Of a stretch of 64,000 bases of DNA, positions 51,020 to 63,800 are shown one piece after another. The stretch covers positions 20,838,359-20,902,358 of the forward strand of contig OX419345.1 in NCBI GenBank assembly GCA_948470475.1, given 5' to 3'. Every line of letters begins with the position of its first letter. Within the stretch, counting starts at the first letter, position 1. The DNA is from Galaxea fascicularis. Taxonomy: Eukaryota > Cnidaria > Anthozoa > Scleractinia > Euphylliidae. Below the pieces are notes generated by a model. It was not told where the DNA came from, did not search any database, and was given only the letters and a program-made list of their open reading frames with translations. The translations under genes and the position numbers were made by a program.

Positions 51020-54000
51020 CTAGCTGGTGGATTCCATTGTCTGTTCAGGGGGTGGTGATGTTCTATTGTGTTCATGTTCGGCCAGTAAATCCAGTATGTG
51101 GCTTTTAATAAACCAGACCTGTTATAGAAAAATACGAGCATTGCTCAAGAAAAAATCTTTTTGTGTGTTTTTTATTACAACATGCACCAAATCCTACACG
51201 TGTTTCCTCTTCCTTTGCACAACATAAAATCCTTAATCTTTTGAAAACCATGAGATGTGAATTGGTAAACAATTCATTTGACAAAAAGGTTGGGCAAAGG
51301 GAACTTCAATTAATTTGAAGCTAAGGAGACCAAATGAATGTGATTGCAAATTCCAAAACTTCATTGACTGTATTTGATCTCAAGAATGCTGATGTCTCAG
51401 CTATTGTTGTTACATGGAACAGCACAAGACTTACTTCCACCGCCATACAGAGGGTGCGGCCAGACACTAGTAACCCAGTTACTCCCAGCTGGAAGTAGTG
51501 TGACATAAAAGGATTCCACAGGTGGGTCTTGAGGCCATACAACCACATAGGGAGCCCATGCAGACCACAGATGGCAAATGCACCAACTGGGGTCTTAAAT
51601 CCTATAATGAATTAGATCTTAAGTCCATAAAGACAGTAATCTGAAAGCAACATCAAGTGACATGTAAATTAACTCATGACATACAAAATGTGAAGATCCG
51701 TAAAATCCGGCATGTTGGATTTCTATTGTTCAGTACACATAGCAGTCAGATTACTGTGCTGTTTCCTCAGAAATGGCATAACAGAACGCGCTAGTGAAAA
51801 GTGAATAAACTAAAGCTACTGAGTGAAAGGCTTTGGTAGACAAACATCTAAACATGTCTTAGGGAAAGCTAGAAAGTGAAGCAAGGTGATGGCCTGGTGA
51901 GCTACAAAAGCTCACCAAACTGCTACCAGTAATACAAAAAAGGACATACTGTACCATTAGCCATAACAGTTTGTACCCATGAAGGTGGACTAGACTTTGC
52001 ACTTCTCCACTGTGCTCCTAATGTATGTGTACATACAAATACCAGCCACTCCAATGCACTGATAAAGTAGCCCCACTAACATACAAAATAACATGTTATC
52101 ATCAGTGTTCATATGAACAGTTGAGGCAGGTGATGCTAACAAAAACAAACTGCTTGCAATACTGTATTAGAAAAAAAGAATAATTTATTGTGAAAGAGTC
52201 CTGAAGGTTTTGACTGCCATGGCCTGATAATAACACACAGCTGAGCCAGGGTTTCAACTCAGCAAAACTGAAGCTCTTCAAGGCAACCAGTGCACAACAA
52301 AAAGAAGAAAAAAGAGAGAGTGAGAATGATGTATATGAAATAAATCATATATCACATCTTCACATCATTCTCACTCATCTCTTTCACGGGAACATATGAA
52401 CCCACAATAAACCTGCTCCCAACGTCAGTGGCTCCATAGCTCAGTTGGTTAGAGCATCACACTGTTATCGCTGCAAGGTCACGGCTTCAATCCCAGTTGA
52501 AGTCCTGAATTTTTTTCAGGCTTCTTTACACAATTGCATAAAAATTGCGTTACAACTGCGAGGATCATCCTTCACTTGACTTAAACCGACAGAATTAGAT
52601 GCATTCTAACCATTTTTAGAATCAGTTCCCTTCCCCTCAGCTGAAGGGGTAGGGTGGGCCCTGCACTTTAAAAATTGCTCTGGGGGCCCTAGTCATAACC
52701 TTTACCTTGAAAAGTAAGGTCCAGAGCATTCCTCGGCCAAGATTATCACAAACAACATCTAGCTGAAAACAACAAACAAACAAATAGTGTCATTAGATAT
52801 AGAACAAACATACAACCTCTTTAGTGTATTAAAATATCCTTAACTGTACAATATTTAATTCTTTCACAGTAAACACTTTTCAGAGGTGACTACCTCTCGA
52901 ATTACTTGGGGCAACTGCCCTTAAAATAGAAGGATTTTTCATTCTTTTCCAATCATAGTTATTATTTTGCAGACCTCCCATATTCAGGTGAAATCTACAC
53001 ACTCCCAGCAGGTTCAAGTGAGTTACAGTTTAAAATGCTTCTAGTTTCAACATCACGACATCACTTGCACCCTGCTCTGTTACTTGAAAGACTGGAGACT
53101 TCTGTTCGTCCAGCGTTTCTAAAGACAACTCTGAACATGACATCACTATGAACTTTGTACCCAAGCTCCAAATGCAGAAGTTTGATTCAGCTGACGTGCC
53201 ACAATTCCATCCACACCTAGAAAAGAAAAAACAAAATAAAATTGAGTGAGTTTTTCACATAGCCAGGCCATACCTTATTATGTGTGCCCTTCTCTGGCTA
53301 AAAATCTGCTCACTTTTGCTATGTGGCTGTGAGGCACAGTCAGGAATGGACACATGTAAAATTAACTTAAGGGACTGGGCAGAAATCTTTAAATGTAAGT
53401 CTTATTGTGTGTTACACATCCTTCGTGCTGCAGAAGGGGTTTATGAATAATTTAGGCACAGCTTTTTTACAGAGCAATTTTCAGCTTTGATGGGGGGGGG
53501 GGGGAAGGGGGTCAGAGCCTCCCGCCTCCCAACTCCTGTCTTTTTTGGTGTTGCTCCCATCCCTAGGGATAATGCTGTGCAAGGACATACCATTGCTGGG
53601 TCTTAGTTTACCATGCAATTCGTAATCTTTGCAGACAGTCTTTTCTTGATTTTCTATGTAGTCCTTCCTGACTGCTTCCCATGTAGTCTGGCTGCCAATT
53701 CTGATGGGAATAGATTTTACCTTGTCTACTAAGACTCAGCAAAATGGTCTTTAAAGACATCATTTTTTGTTTCAATCTTTTGTACTTATACTCACTCACA
53801 TTGCTCACCTGCACTTACCTCTTCTGAAATTTTTGACAGCTTGCACAACACTACCCCCCTGACATTTCATGACCTCCTAGACCTTTAATGTAACCATCGT
53901 GAATAAGTTTACCCAGACGACGATCGAATAGTATCCCATGATGCAATTTGCTACGTACATGACGGAAGTATTTTAAAGCCTGATATTAGCCCGAGCGCCA

Positions 54001-54587
54001 ATTGTCGTATGCTTGAATATCATAAATTCTGTTTAAAGCCTTGGAAAACTCTAAATATTTTATTTAGGTCAAATAACATTGATGGGTTCTGGTTTCTATA
54101 ACATTCCAACGCATTAATAGATAAAGATAAGGCAGCGTTTTGTGTTTTTCTGCCGCTTCCCGCCCTTTAATCTCCCGCCTCCCGTACCGGGCTCCTGCCC
54201 CCCTGTCCCCCTCCACTTGATAGGCATGACTGGAAAATCAATTTAAACTGTGATTATCAATTATGTAACAATGAGTTGCGCTTACCATCCAATAATACAA
54301 AGGCTGTGTAGAAAGACAGAAACAAGACGGGATCGGTGAAAAATATCCAAGATGCTAACAAAAGTACGAGGCGAACATATCCTGCGGAAATTTTGAACAA
54401 GAGGTGAGCTTGGTTTAATTACGTAACCTAAGAAGCGATTCATACCGTAGACTGGGATAATTTGAGAAATCCTTTGTATAAAACTATACTATTCGCGAAC
54501 AAAAAAATAAAATGAGAACGAACCTATCAAGTTTGGTACAAACAGAAGAACATTTTCTTTTTTCTGTGTTGTCTGTACATGATCCAT
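51020..54587 (-). CDS. Divergent PI-synthase-like CDP-alcohol phosphotransferase
   Basis: Seven exons (54587-54524, 54381-54286, 53216-53161, 52762-52706, 52075-51955, 51601-51435, 51118-51020), 219 residues, all phases consistent. The N-terminus ENVLLFVPNLIGYVRLV parallels CDIPT (ENVFLFIPNLIGYARVF), and the whole active-site signature D-x2-DG-x2-AR-x8-G-x3-D-x3-D is kept: LLDGVDGIVAR, then FGAWLDVVCDN. Downstream it departs from CDIPT: WGYFISALEWLVFVCTHT, GFKTPVGAFAICGLHGLPMW and a short tail (EHEHNRTSPPPEQTMESTS). An active membrane enzyme using CDP-diacylglycerol or a CDP-alcohol is expected; the acceptor alcohol is unknown. Two in-frame ATGs exist: 54656 would add 23 residues, while 54587 was chosen because it puts MDHVQTTQKKENVLLF at the family start. 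Divergent partner of the mL44-PDZ gene. Confidence 0.85.
52429..52580 (+). repeat. tRNA-derived SINE
   Basis: Begins GGCTCCATAGCTCAGTTGGT (A box) and has a B-box-like CGGCTTCAATCCC about 45 bp later, followed by a conserved body (GAAGTCCTGAATTTTTT...ACTGCGAGGATCAT) shared with the copy at 61922-62069. Lies in intron 4 of the CDIPT-like gene. The acceptor stem does not pair, so it is not a functional tRNA gene. Confidence 0.8.
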
Positions 54588-54882
54588 CGTCTTCGTCCTG
54601 CACAGGTGGCACAGCACAAGAGCGGAGTCTGGGCTCAAACCACCGTAGAGCCACATGTCAATTCAACATGGCTGCTGTTGAGAACTTGATATACCGGTAA
54701 CATACGGAAATATTCTATGTTTTTAACTTTCCGGAACGGCTGTTTTATCTACTCAGGGCTTGGAATTGGTGTAAAATATATTTCCTCCCTGATGCTGATT
54801 GTAATTGCTCACAGTTAGGGGCTGTTGTTGATAAAGTTGGAGTGCATCATCTTGGAAGACGTTTCAATTGAGTTTATTTAGC
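54588..54882. promoter_or_regulatory. Putative bidirectional promoter
   Basis: The CDIPT-like gene starts leftward at 54587 (or 54656) and the mL44-PDZ gene starts rightward at 54883, leaving about 226-295 bp for both promoters. No TATA box is evident. Head-to-head arrangement with so little space suggests shared control; this is inference. Confidence 0.45.
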
Positions 54883-57800
54883 ATGAACCGTTTAACACTA
54901 CAAACGAGAGCAATTGCTCCACTTTTGAGGACGCCTTTCCTGGGAAGACTTTCGTGTGACTTGCCTGGAAAATCGCTTGTACACCTGGCATCAACATCGA
55001 TATGTGTCGCATGTAGCAAATCATGGTCCAGGAGATACAAGAAATCCACATGTGCAGTCGTTATTATGAAAACTCAAGTGTCGTTGTGTTCAACACTGGG
55101 CAAAAGTGAACTGGTATGTATGAGACGTCATCACTTTCACTTGTCTGTGAAAGTTTCACAGACGAGGGAAGGCTGTTCATATTATTTGCCTCGGCTCCAG
55201 AAAAGCATGCAGTGCCTCTTTAACTGCTTTACACTGTTTACATTATTTATGCCTGGAAAAAGGGGAGGAAGGGGGGGGGGGGGGGGGTTGGCAAGATTCA
55301 AAATAAAACGGCAAAAAGTGTTTTGACCCTGCTTCTATGTGTAATGTTATTTTCAGTGAACCCTTATTGATTTCTTTTTTTTTTTTTAATTTCCCATGAA
55401 GCCCTCCCCTGCTCCCCACAGGCATAAACAATGAATGCTCACTTAGTATGTATCTAATCAGCTCAAACAGAAAAATTGCATTCACCATGCACAAGTAGCT
55501 CTGTTGGTGTTCATTTGCCCAATAGATCGTTTTCACATGACATCACACCAGCCATGTTGGTGCACAAGGCTAACCCACCTTGTTTTGTTTCATCAAACCA
55601 ATATGGCCACTGGTCACGTGACTGAAAACGATCTATACCTTGTAATAATATTGGAAAGCCATTCACTTTGTATCCATGCTATTGCACAGCTAATTCATAA
55701 GATCATCCACTGCACATCAGACACTTAGTCACAAAGCCATTTTGGCAAAATATCATTGACTATCCAGCTTTTAGGGTAAATCTTGTATAAAGCAGGGTAT
55801 TTTACTGTTGATGCAGTGGTTACAGTTGAACTGAAAAGGAGGCTATCGAAATATATTCATTGGTGGTAAAATGACATTTAAAAATGATTATTGCACAGTG
55901 GTGAGAGCGCTCGCCTTCCACCAGTGTGTTCCAGGTTCAATTCCCAGACTTGGGGTCATAAGCGGGCAGAGTTTATTGGTTCTCTACTCCGCTTTGAGAG
56001 GTTTTTCTCCAGGCACTCCAGTTTTCCCCTCTCCTCAGAAACCAACATTTGATTTCATTTGATTTCATTTGAACTGATTTACAGTCTCCCCAATTAGTAG
56101 AGCACCTGGGCTCAGCAAGAAAGATTTGAGACAAATAAATTATTATTATTATTATTATTGTTATTATTATAGTAGGGCATTGTTCATTCAACTATCACGG
56201 TACCACATACTTTCATTTTACTCCAAAAAATGTAGCAAATCTGGCTTTCATGAATGACCCAGATTCAAAAGCTGACTGGACAGAAAAATTCTGTAGGAGA
56301 ATATTATTTGTTAACCCTTAAAACCAGAAAATCAGCATGTATATTCTTCACACTGTCATCCATACAGTTTTGAAATTAATCCAAAACATTTACTGACAAC
56401 AAAGCTAACCATTAGAACCTATTTACAATTAATTTCGCTGAAGAAAAAAAATATTCAGTCAAAGCACTGTTTACAAATCCTTTCATTTCATAGGCTCCTG
56501 TTCATTTTGATTTAGAAAAATTCATTTTAACAGTGAAAAACATTCCAAATAATAATCTAGAATAAGAACTTTATTAACGATAGTAACAAAAATGTTTCAT
56601 AAAACATGGCTAAGAACAAATTTAAAATAGTTTTTAAAAAAATCATGGAAGAAAACTACAGTTTTCTATAGTGAAGGTGAAGAGATTTTGTTAAACAGTG
56701 ACAACCTTTGTTATGGTTCATCACTTCCTTTTTTTCTCACAACCTTTATGTTTGATTGAGCAGCATTAATATAAGAACAAAGGGTTAACCCAGTTAGTTA
56801 TATCCTCATTTTTCAAGCCATCAAGTCTTCTCATGTCTTGTTGGTGGTCAGACTTGAGGTACATCAAATTTTTGGTTTTAAACATAGCAAATGGTGGTAA
56901 TTTAAATCACCATTTCTCTTTACAAACCATGGACACTTTTTTGTCCAACTCAAAGCTTTATAGTCTTATTGCCTTGGGTACAGCTATCACTATATTTATT
57001 ATCATGAGCTCATTATTTTGTTTCCTTCTTGTTTTTCTTCAATTTTGTAATCCAGTTATTGTGCTGCACTTGGTTTGCATAATACATGAAATAATATAGT
57101 TAGGCTTCACTTTCCTCAATACTTACATGTAATTAGGTGTACTCCAGTGGTAAGAAAATATCTAGCTAACATTTTGAGTAAATAAGGAGGCCATTATGCA
57201 AACATTTAGACAGTTTTGCACCAAACAATTGCCAAGATGATAACTTAGGAGACTTTCTGCACTAGTATTGTCAATTACTGATCTTTTGTGTTCATACATT
57301 GCACATGAACTTGCACAAAATCATGTTTTTTTTTTTTTTTTTTTCAGGATATCCCTAGTTTTAGTAAACCATCTATTTTGGAAAATTCAGGTATGGTTCA
57401 TGAAATCAAAGATTATATTTGTGTCTTGTACATTGTAAGTCAGAGTATCTTGAAGGAGTTGAAATATGATACCCAGAGACAGAAGACACCTCCTACAATG
57501 ATCACCAACAAATCCACCTTTGATTTCTGTGTTGTTTATATTTCAGCCATTAATTGACAAATTTGGTGTGTTTCTACTTTTCTTCCTGTTATATTTCACT
57601 CCACCCACTGTGGTAGATGAAATAAACCAAAAAAGTTATGTTAAGAAGAACATTTCTGGTAAAAACTCATTATAATGTTCAGTGAAATTGTAAGTATGAA
57701 TTATGTAGTTGTGTTTAGAGTGTGGTTGAAAGGGTTGCTCGCTGTTAGATATAAATGGTTTAGTTAATGGTCACATTCATTTTCTGATTTAAACTATTAT

Positions 57801-60800
57801 AATTTTATGTATTGTTGTACATTATTTTTGCAGGTTACAGAAAAGATGTTGTTAAATTATGCAGCCAACTTGGTATAAATATTACAGATAAAAAACATCT
57901 CTTTGCTCCATTCATCCATGAGTCTTTCCTTTTAACACATGATGTGGGCAAACTAGGATTTTATGAAAGCAACGAAAAGCTGGCTTTTCTAGGTAAAGCT
58001 GTTCAGAGGTTTACTTGTCATTCATGAAAGTGCCCTTACAACTAGCTGTTTCCTAAAAAGGTGTCTCTTTGAAAACTTGTTTAGGTGCTCAAGTAATGAG
58101 GAAATGTGTTACAGAGCATCTCTATCATAGTTTTCCTGAACTGACTGCAAGAGAGATCTGGTAAGTATGGCTATCTTCCCATTTTTTAAGGTGGCTTTAT
58201 TACATGGCCTGGGTTCTTCTCCGAAGAAAAAAAAGGCTTAATAAATTAAGTAAAATTTAAAAGTATTACAGTAAGTTTTAATATTATCTTGAGATTATCA
58301 CCTGTTACCCCCACATTACATTAATAAGTAATATGATTGTAAGGGATTGTTAATCAAAAAATTCATCCTGTATTTGTGGCAGGGATGTACAAACAGGACT
58401 GTTAGAAGATCATGTGCTTGTTAAGGCCCTGGAATGGAAAATCAAAGGACTGACTGTTTACTCAGTGAGTGCCATACAGGGTTGTCATAAGGGAGCTGGT
58501 AACCGGCAGATTTCCGCCGTCTGTCAGACCACTTTGCACCGACTATGTTTACCCCCAAATGTGGCAAATTGCATTTGTGAGCTTTGTGCTCATTATCATC
58601 TGCAGCTACCTACTTCCACTCATTAATCCACCTACCGGTACTTAAAACCCTAGTGACAACCCTGGCCACATTTGTGCAACAAAGGGTGGCATTCCCCAAA
58701 CATCTGGATGAAATCAATTTGTCTGGTGATAATGTTGAAAACAAGAATGTACAGTAATAATATTGGTAAGCTCTATTTTGTGACGACGTTGATCATCCCG
58801 AGGCTCTGAGCAGTGAACAAAGTTGATCTGATACTTCACACTGTAATTAGCTTACTTTGAAAACACATTACATTTTGAGATGCATCTCTGGTTTCATATG
58901 TGGTTACTCCATTTCACGTACAGTGTAGATTAGTTATGTGTTGTAAGATCAAAATCAATATTATCACTGACCAACAACAGAAACAAACTTCACAATAAAT
59001 GAAGAAAAATGTCAGGCTTAAGAAGATGCAACAGTGTGTAACCTAACAAAATGCATGCAAACAAAGAACAGTCATCATCATCATTTTTATTATTAATTAA
59101 AAATACATATTACAGTCGGGCGTTACAGTTAAGTTCAATTTACCACCCCCACTCTATTCCAGAACAAAATCAGAAACTGCTATTTTTTGTCACTTGGTAC
59201 ACAACACCAAAATGAAATGAAATGAAAATTACTCCTAAAACATAATTTAAGGCCACTGAAGTATGAGTAGCTATTCACTCTTGGGTGAATCCGAGGCTCT
59301 AGATGGTTAGCATTAACTATATGTCTTTGGACTTTTCAGAGACAACCACAGGATCTAATGCTGCGCCAAGCTGTGCTGGCTCTTGTTGGAGCAGTGTATA
59401 CCCATGAGGTGGGTTAACTGGATTTTCATTGTCATTTTCCGTGTACCTGACAAAACATACCCGTCAAACCTCTGGAGCGGCACGTAATCTTACTTGATTT
59501 TAAAACAGGCCCTTTGCAGTTCATGATCACATGGTAAAAAAAAACACCTTGCTGGAGAGCATATTGCACACTGGGAAATCCAAAACAAAGCAAACTTGGC
59601 CTAATTTTCTTTTTGCTATGTTACAGTGAGCAATTTGCTCTCTAGTAAGCTGTTTTTTGTACCATGTGATCATAAAGTGCAAAGGGCCTATTGGTGAAAT
59701 TGTCTTGAGATGACAAAGTTCATGAATCAGTTCCTTCATTATATTGCACTCTCCACTGTGCCTCCATGGTAGTCCATATATGTTATATTTTCCCTTTATG
59801 CTGATTATTATTATTAGAGTCCTGAAAGAGCAGATGAATTTGTGAAGTCCCATCTTATACCTGAACTGACCAAGAGTGGGATTGAAGAGCTGGTGAAGTT
59901 GCAACACCCAAAGTTTGTCCTACAGGCAATAACAGATAAACTGGGTCACCCCTCCCTTCAAACCAGGTATGTAGAGAACGAACAACACCACTGTGATTTG
60001 GTCACACATTAGCAGGGTTGTAGCTAAGAAGTTACTCAGCCAGTTTAGGTAGCAGTTGAGTTGGCTAAAGCCGACATGGGGTTGAGTTACCGTGTGTTCG
60101 CTGGCCAAAATCCAGCAGGTGATCACCTCTTTCTTAGCAGGTGAATAGGCCATTTCCAAGATCGCTTGAGCCTCTATTTCAAAGCGAGTCTAAGTGCCAA
60201 GTCTTTGTAGTGAAAATGAGTTTCCGCTCATATGGAATGCTGAACTTATTACCATCGCAAAACTTTCGCACTTTGACTCGCTTTGAAATAGAGGCTCAAG
60301 CGAACTCGGAAATGGCCCATTTTGTGGACAGCCGGTGCTTAGCGACAACCCTGCATTAGGGCTACATACAGAGTCTTGAGTGAGACTTGCGTTGTACAGT
60401 GTAATAAGCAGGGACCTCGCAGGGGATAGGACCATCATTTTAACCATTTTTAGAGTCAACCTCTTGCCCTCAATCAAAGAGACAGGAGCATCTCAGCACT
60501 TCAAGAACTGCTCCATGGGCCCTGATAAACAGTTTGTTATGTTTGAGCAGCAGGACATGTATAACTACTGTGAGATACTGGTCTATGTATTGTGTATTCT
60601 AGTGATGTAGTGCACAGTTTAGCATCACACCATCTGACCAAGAAGTTGTGCCTTGTGCAGCATAAAAAACAATCCCACTGAGAATTATTTCTCGCTGGCT
60701 TTTATTTAGCCTGCAAGAGCCAAAAAACCAGGTACTCTCATGGGCTAGCTTTTATTTGAGTGGTCGCAATGAACAGTTTCATTTTCACACTTAAAAGTCA

Positions 60801-63800
60801 CAAACATGTTGTCTAATAATATTGGAGTCAGGTTGATCCCATTATGTTAAAAGTATAAAATTTGTACCTGGAAGAGGATGATATTTTTTGTTTTTGTTTT
60901 TAGACTTGATTACTCAAGGAGGAGCAAATCAAATCTTCATTTGGATAACCCATTCATTTATTCAGTCAGTGTTCTTTGTGGGGAGGACAGTAAAGTTTTA
61001 GCTCAAGGTATTTCATTGCTTTCTGGTCCTGTTTAAACACAGCACCTCAACAGGTTTTTCTGATCTTCATGTGGAGTTGTGTCTTAAACAGGAAGGACAT
61101 TTTGATGCCTCTAGAATTTAACTATTTTGAAATAATTAATTTGAGGGTGCAGTGGAAAAGTTGTGTTCATGATGATTTAGTGTTAAAATGCAAATTTCTC
61201 AGATACTAAATGTTAATTTGGCACACTGCAGGTCACGTGTTTATGTAAAGGAATTTTATTTCTGATGACTGATGTTGATTGCTCTTGTTTCCTTCTGAAA
61301 TGAGTGATTTTAAGTAGCTTTTGACATGCTTTGGTGAGTTTTGCCTTGAATGAATGTGCCATTAATATATCGTATTTTTAAACTTATGATGTTTACAAAT
61401 TTCAAGCGAATTAGGTTATTTTTAATTCTTAAATTTCAACAGTCGTTCTATAAGTTAAACACGAACTTAAAGTAACTTGATTTATATACTGATATCATAT
61501 GAGTGTGAATATATGAAAACAGTTTCATAGAGCACTGTGCCAGTATCGCAAAAGTCATGGGTTCAACTCCTGCACAAACCTGAATTTTTCACTACTGCTC
61601 AAGTAGTATTCATAATATTTGTGGTGATCACTTACATCCTGATATCAACAATAATTAGTTAATGATACCAACCCTTTTATTTGCATTCTACAGAGATCTC
61701 TCACAGTCTAACATTGGCGGAGAAGAAGGTATGTCCTGAATTTGATCAATCCCAGTCATCACTGAGTCAAAGAAAATCTGGTTTCCAGTGAATATTTTAA
61801 TGATCACCAGAACATGAAAAATATTGGAAGTGAACTGGTAAAGGCTATGATATTATCATTATTGGTTGTTGTTGTTACACATATGGTGGTACCATACGGG
61901 CCCTGGTGCTCCCAACATCGATGGTGTCATAGCTCAATTGGTAGAGCATGGCACCGGAATCACGAGGTCACGGGTTCAATCCCCATTGAAGTCCTGAATT
62001 TTTTCCGGGTTCTTTACGCAATTGCAAAAATTGCGATCACAACTGCGACGATCATTCTTCATTTGATTAACTTAAATAATAAAGTCATTGATTTGCCGTT
62101 TTCAATTTCATTTCAGGCATGTCAGAAGGCTCTTATCAATCATTATGCTGATGAGTTCCACCAGTTTCATCTGACAATTGGTGACAGTGAATTTTCCCTG
62201 GAGCCTTACATTGATCTTGGTCTGATAGTTTCTGAGCAGAGGGTGGTGGAACTTGATAAGGTGAGATGAGTTTGAGACATGGATTGTTTCCTCTCCCCTC
62301 CCCTCCCTTGTCAGCCACTCATATATCTAGTACTATTTGACTCTCTCACTCTTGATCTTAGGATCTTTCATACGTTTAATTGTCGCTAGAAATGTTTTTT
62401 TTTTCTTCTCAGAGAGAAGGAAGTTTTGGATTTCATATCAAGGGTGGAGAGAAGAGGAAAAAGAAGACTGAGCAGTGGTTGGTGTTTCATTACACCACGC
62501 CCATCTTCGTCTCGCACATTTTACCAGGAGGTCTTGCAGATAGGTGTGTATCACTTTGGGAGCCTGTCTTGAAGAATTATGCCACAGGACATATCAAAAT
62601 ATATAAAAAAATATATATTTTGAGTTACGGTGTACCTTTAGCCATTTGCTTCCAAACATGCGCTTTTTTTGGTTAGTGATGTGCTGTTAGTCCAAAGATC
62701 AAGTCACTTTATTTTAAAATACATTATATAGGGCCCCTCCTCTAGGTGAAAGCGAAATTCAAGTCAAAATGATTTCAACTTAGTTTGATTCTCAATTTTC
62801 TTTGTCTCCTAACCCTAATTGTTCATGACCATGAATAACTAGGGTTAGAAAACAAAGAAAATTCATTCTGACCTACACCATCTCTTAATTCCTAATTCAA
62901 AAGAATGTTGTGATTGTTCTGTACAATTTCTTTTCTCGAATGAGACTGTCAGTAATCAAAATATTAATGTAACCCAAGTTGCATATCTTACAGGCATGGA
63001 GGACTTTCTGTTGGTGACAGGATTCTTGCAGTGAATGACAGAGTGAGCTTGTATTACATATGATTTTTTGAATGTCAGTTTTATTATTTAGCTTGTCCAG
63101 GAAGATGTTGCTGGACGAAAAATAACATTATTTTGTTTTGTAAAGCCATTGGTCTCAAAGTTTTGGTATGTAATTTGTAGTCATAGTGTGACCAAGAATT
63201 GTTGGAATTGTTTCTGCAAGGTTTCTTGTTCTGATGACCCACTTGGTCTGTAAAACAATGAATAATTTTTATTACAGGTTACAGTTTCTTTGTATCTCAT
63301 ATCTGAGTGGTTTTCATTCTCAGCACATTGAATATTCCTGAAGTAATTTGTAATGACTCTATTGCTGGCAATTTACTTGTACACAGCTGGATGACTAAAG
63401 TCTCCCTTTCTCTGCATATAACTAGTGGTTCCTTTTATCACTTTACCCTTTAATTTCCAATATCAACATTTGTATTCTCCTTACAGTTAACACATATTTC
63501 ATGTTACACATGTAGGGAGAATTTGTATAAACATTTACTCAACTGATCTCTAGTGATTATCTCCTGTCTTCTCATACTCTGTGTTATTGACAAACCAGGG
63601 ATGTGGTAACAAGAAGTTAGATGATGGTTTCTATTGGGATATAAAGGGTTAATTAGCCTTTTAAATTAATTACTTTAATTTGTTGTAGAGTATGGAGGGT
63701 CTTGATCATGAAAGAGCAGTGAACCTCTTGAAGTCAGTCTCTGGTAAGTGGTCACAACTTCCTTCGTCACCCAAATCATTGTTTTTGCATGCAAAGTTGG

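Noticed and set aside
52429..52505. Looks like a tRNA gene (A and B boxes)
   Set aside because: The 5' end and the region after the T arm do not pair as an acceptor stem, and the sequence after it is shared with the 61922 copy, so it is a SINE.
54587..54656. Upstream in-frame ATG of the CDIPT-like gene (would add 23 residues)
   Set aside because: CDIPT proteins start just before the ENxxLFxPN segment, and the added residues look like 5' UTR. It cannot be excluded.
55243..55536. 97-codon minus-strand frame across the G-tract
   Set aside because: Low-complexity proline run from the G-tract, antisense to intron 1 of the mL44-PDZ gene, no motif.
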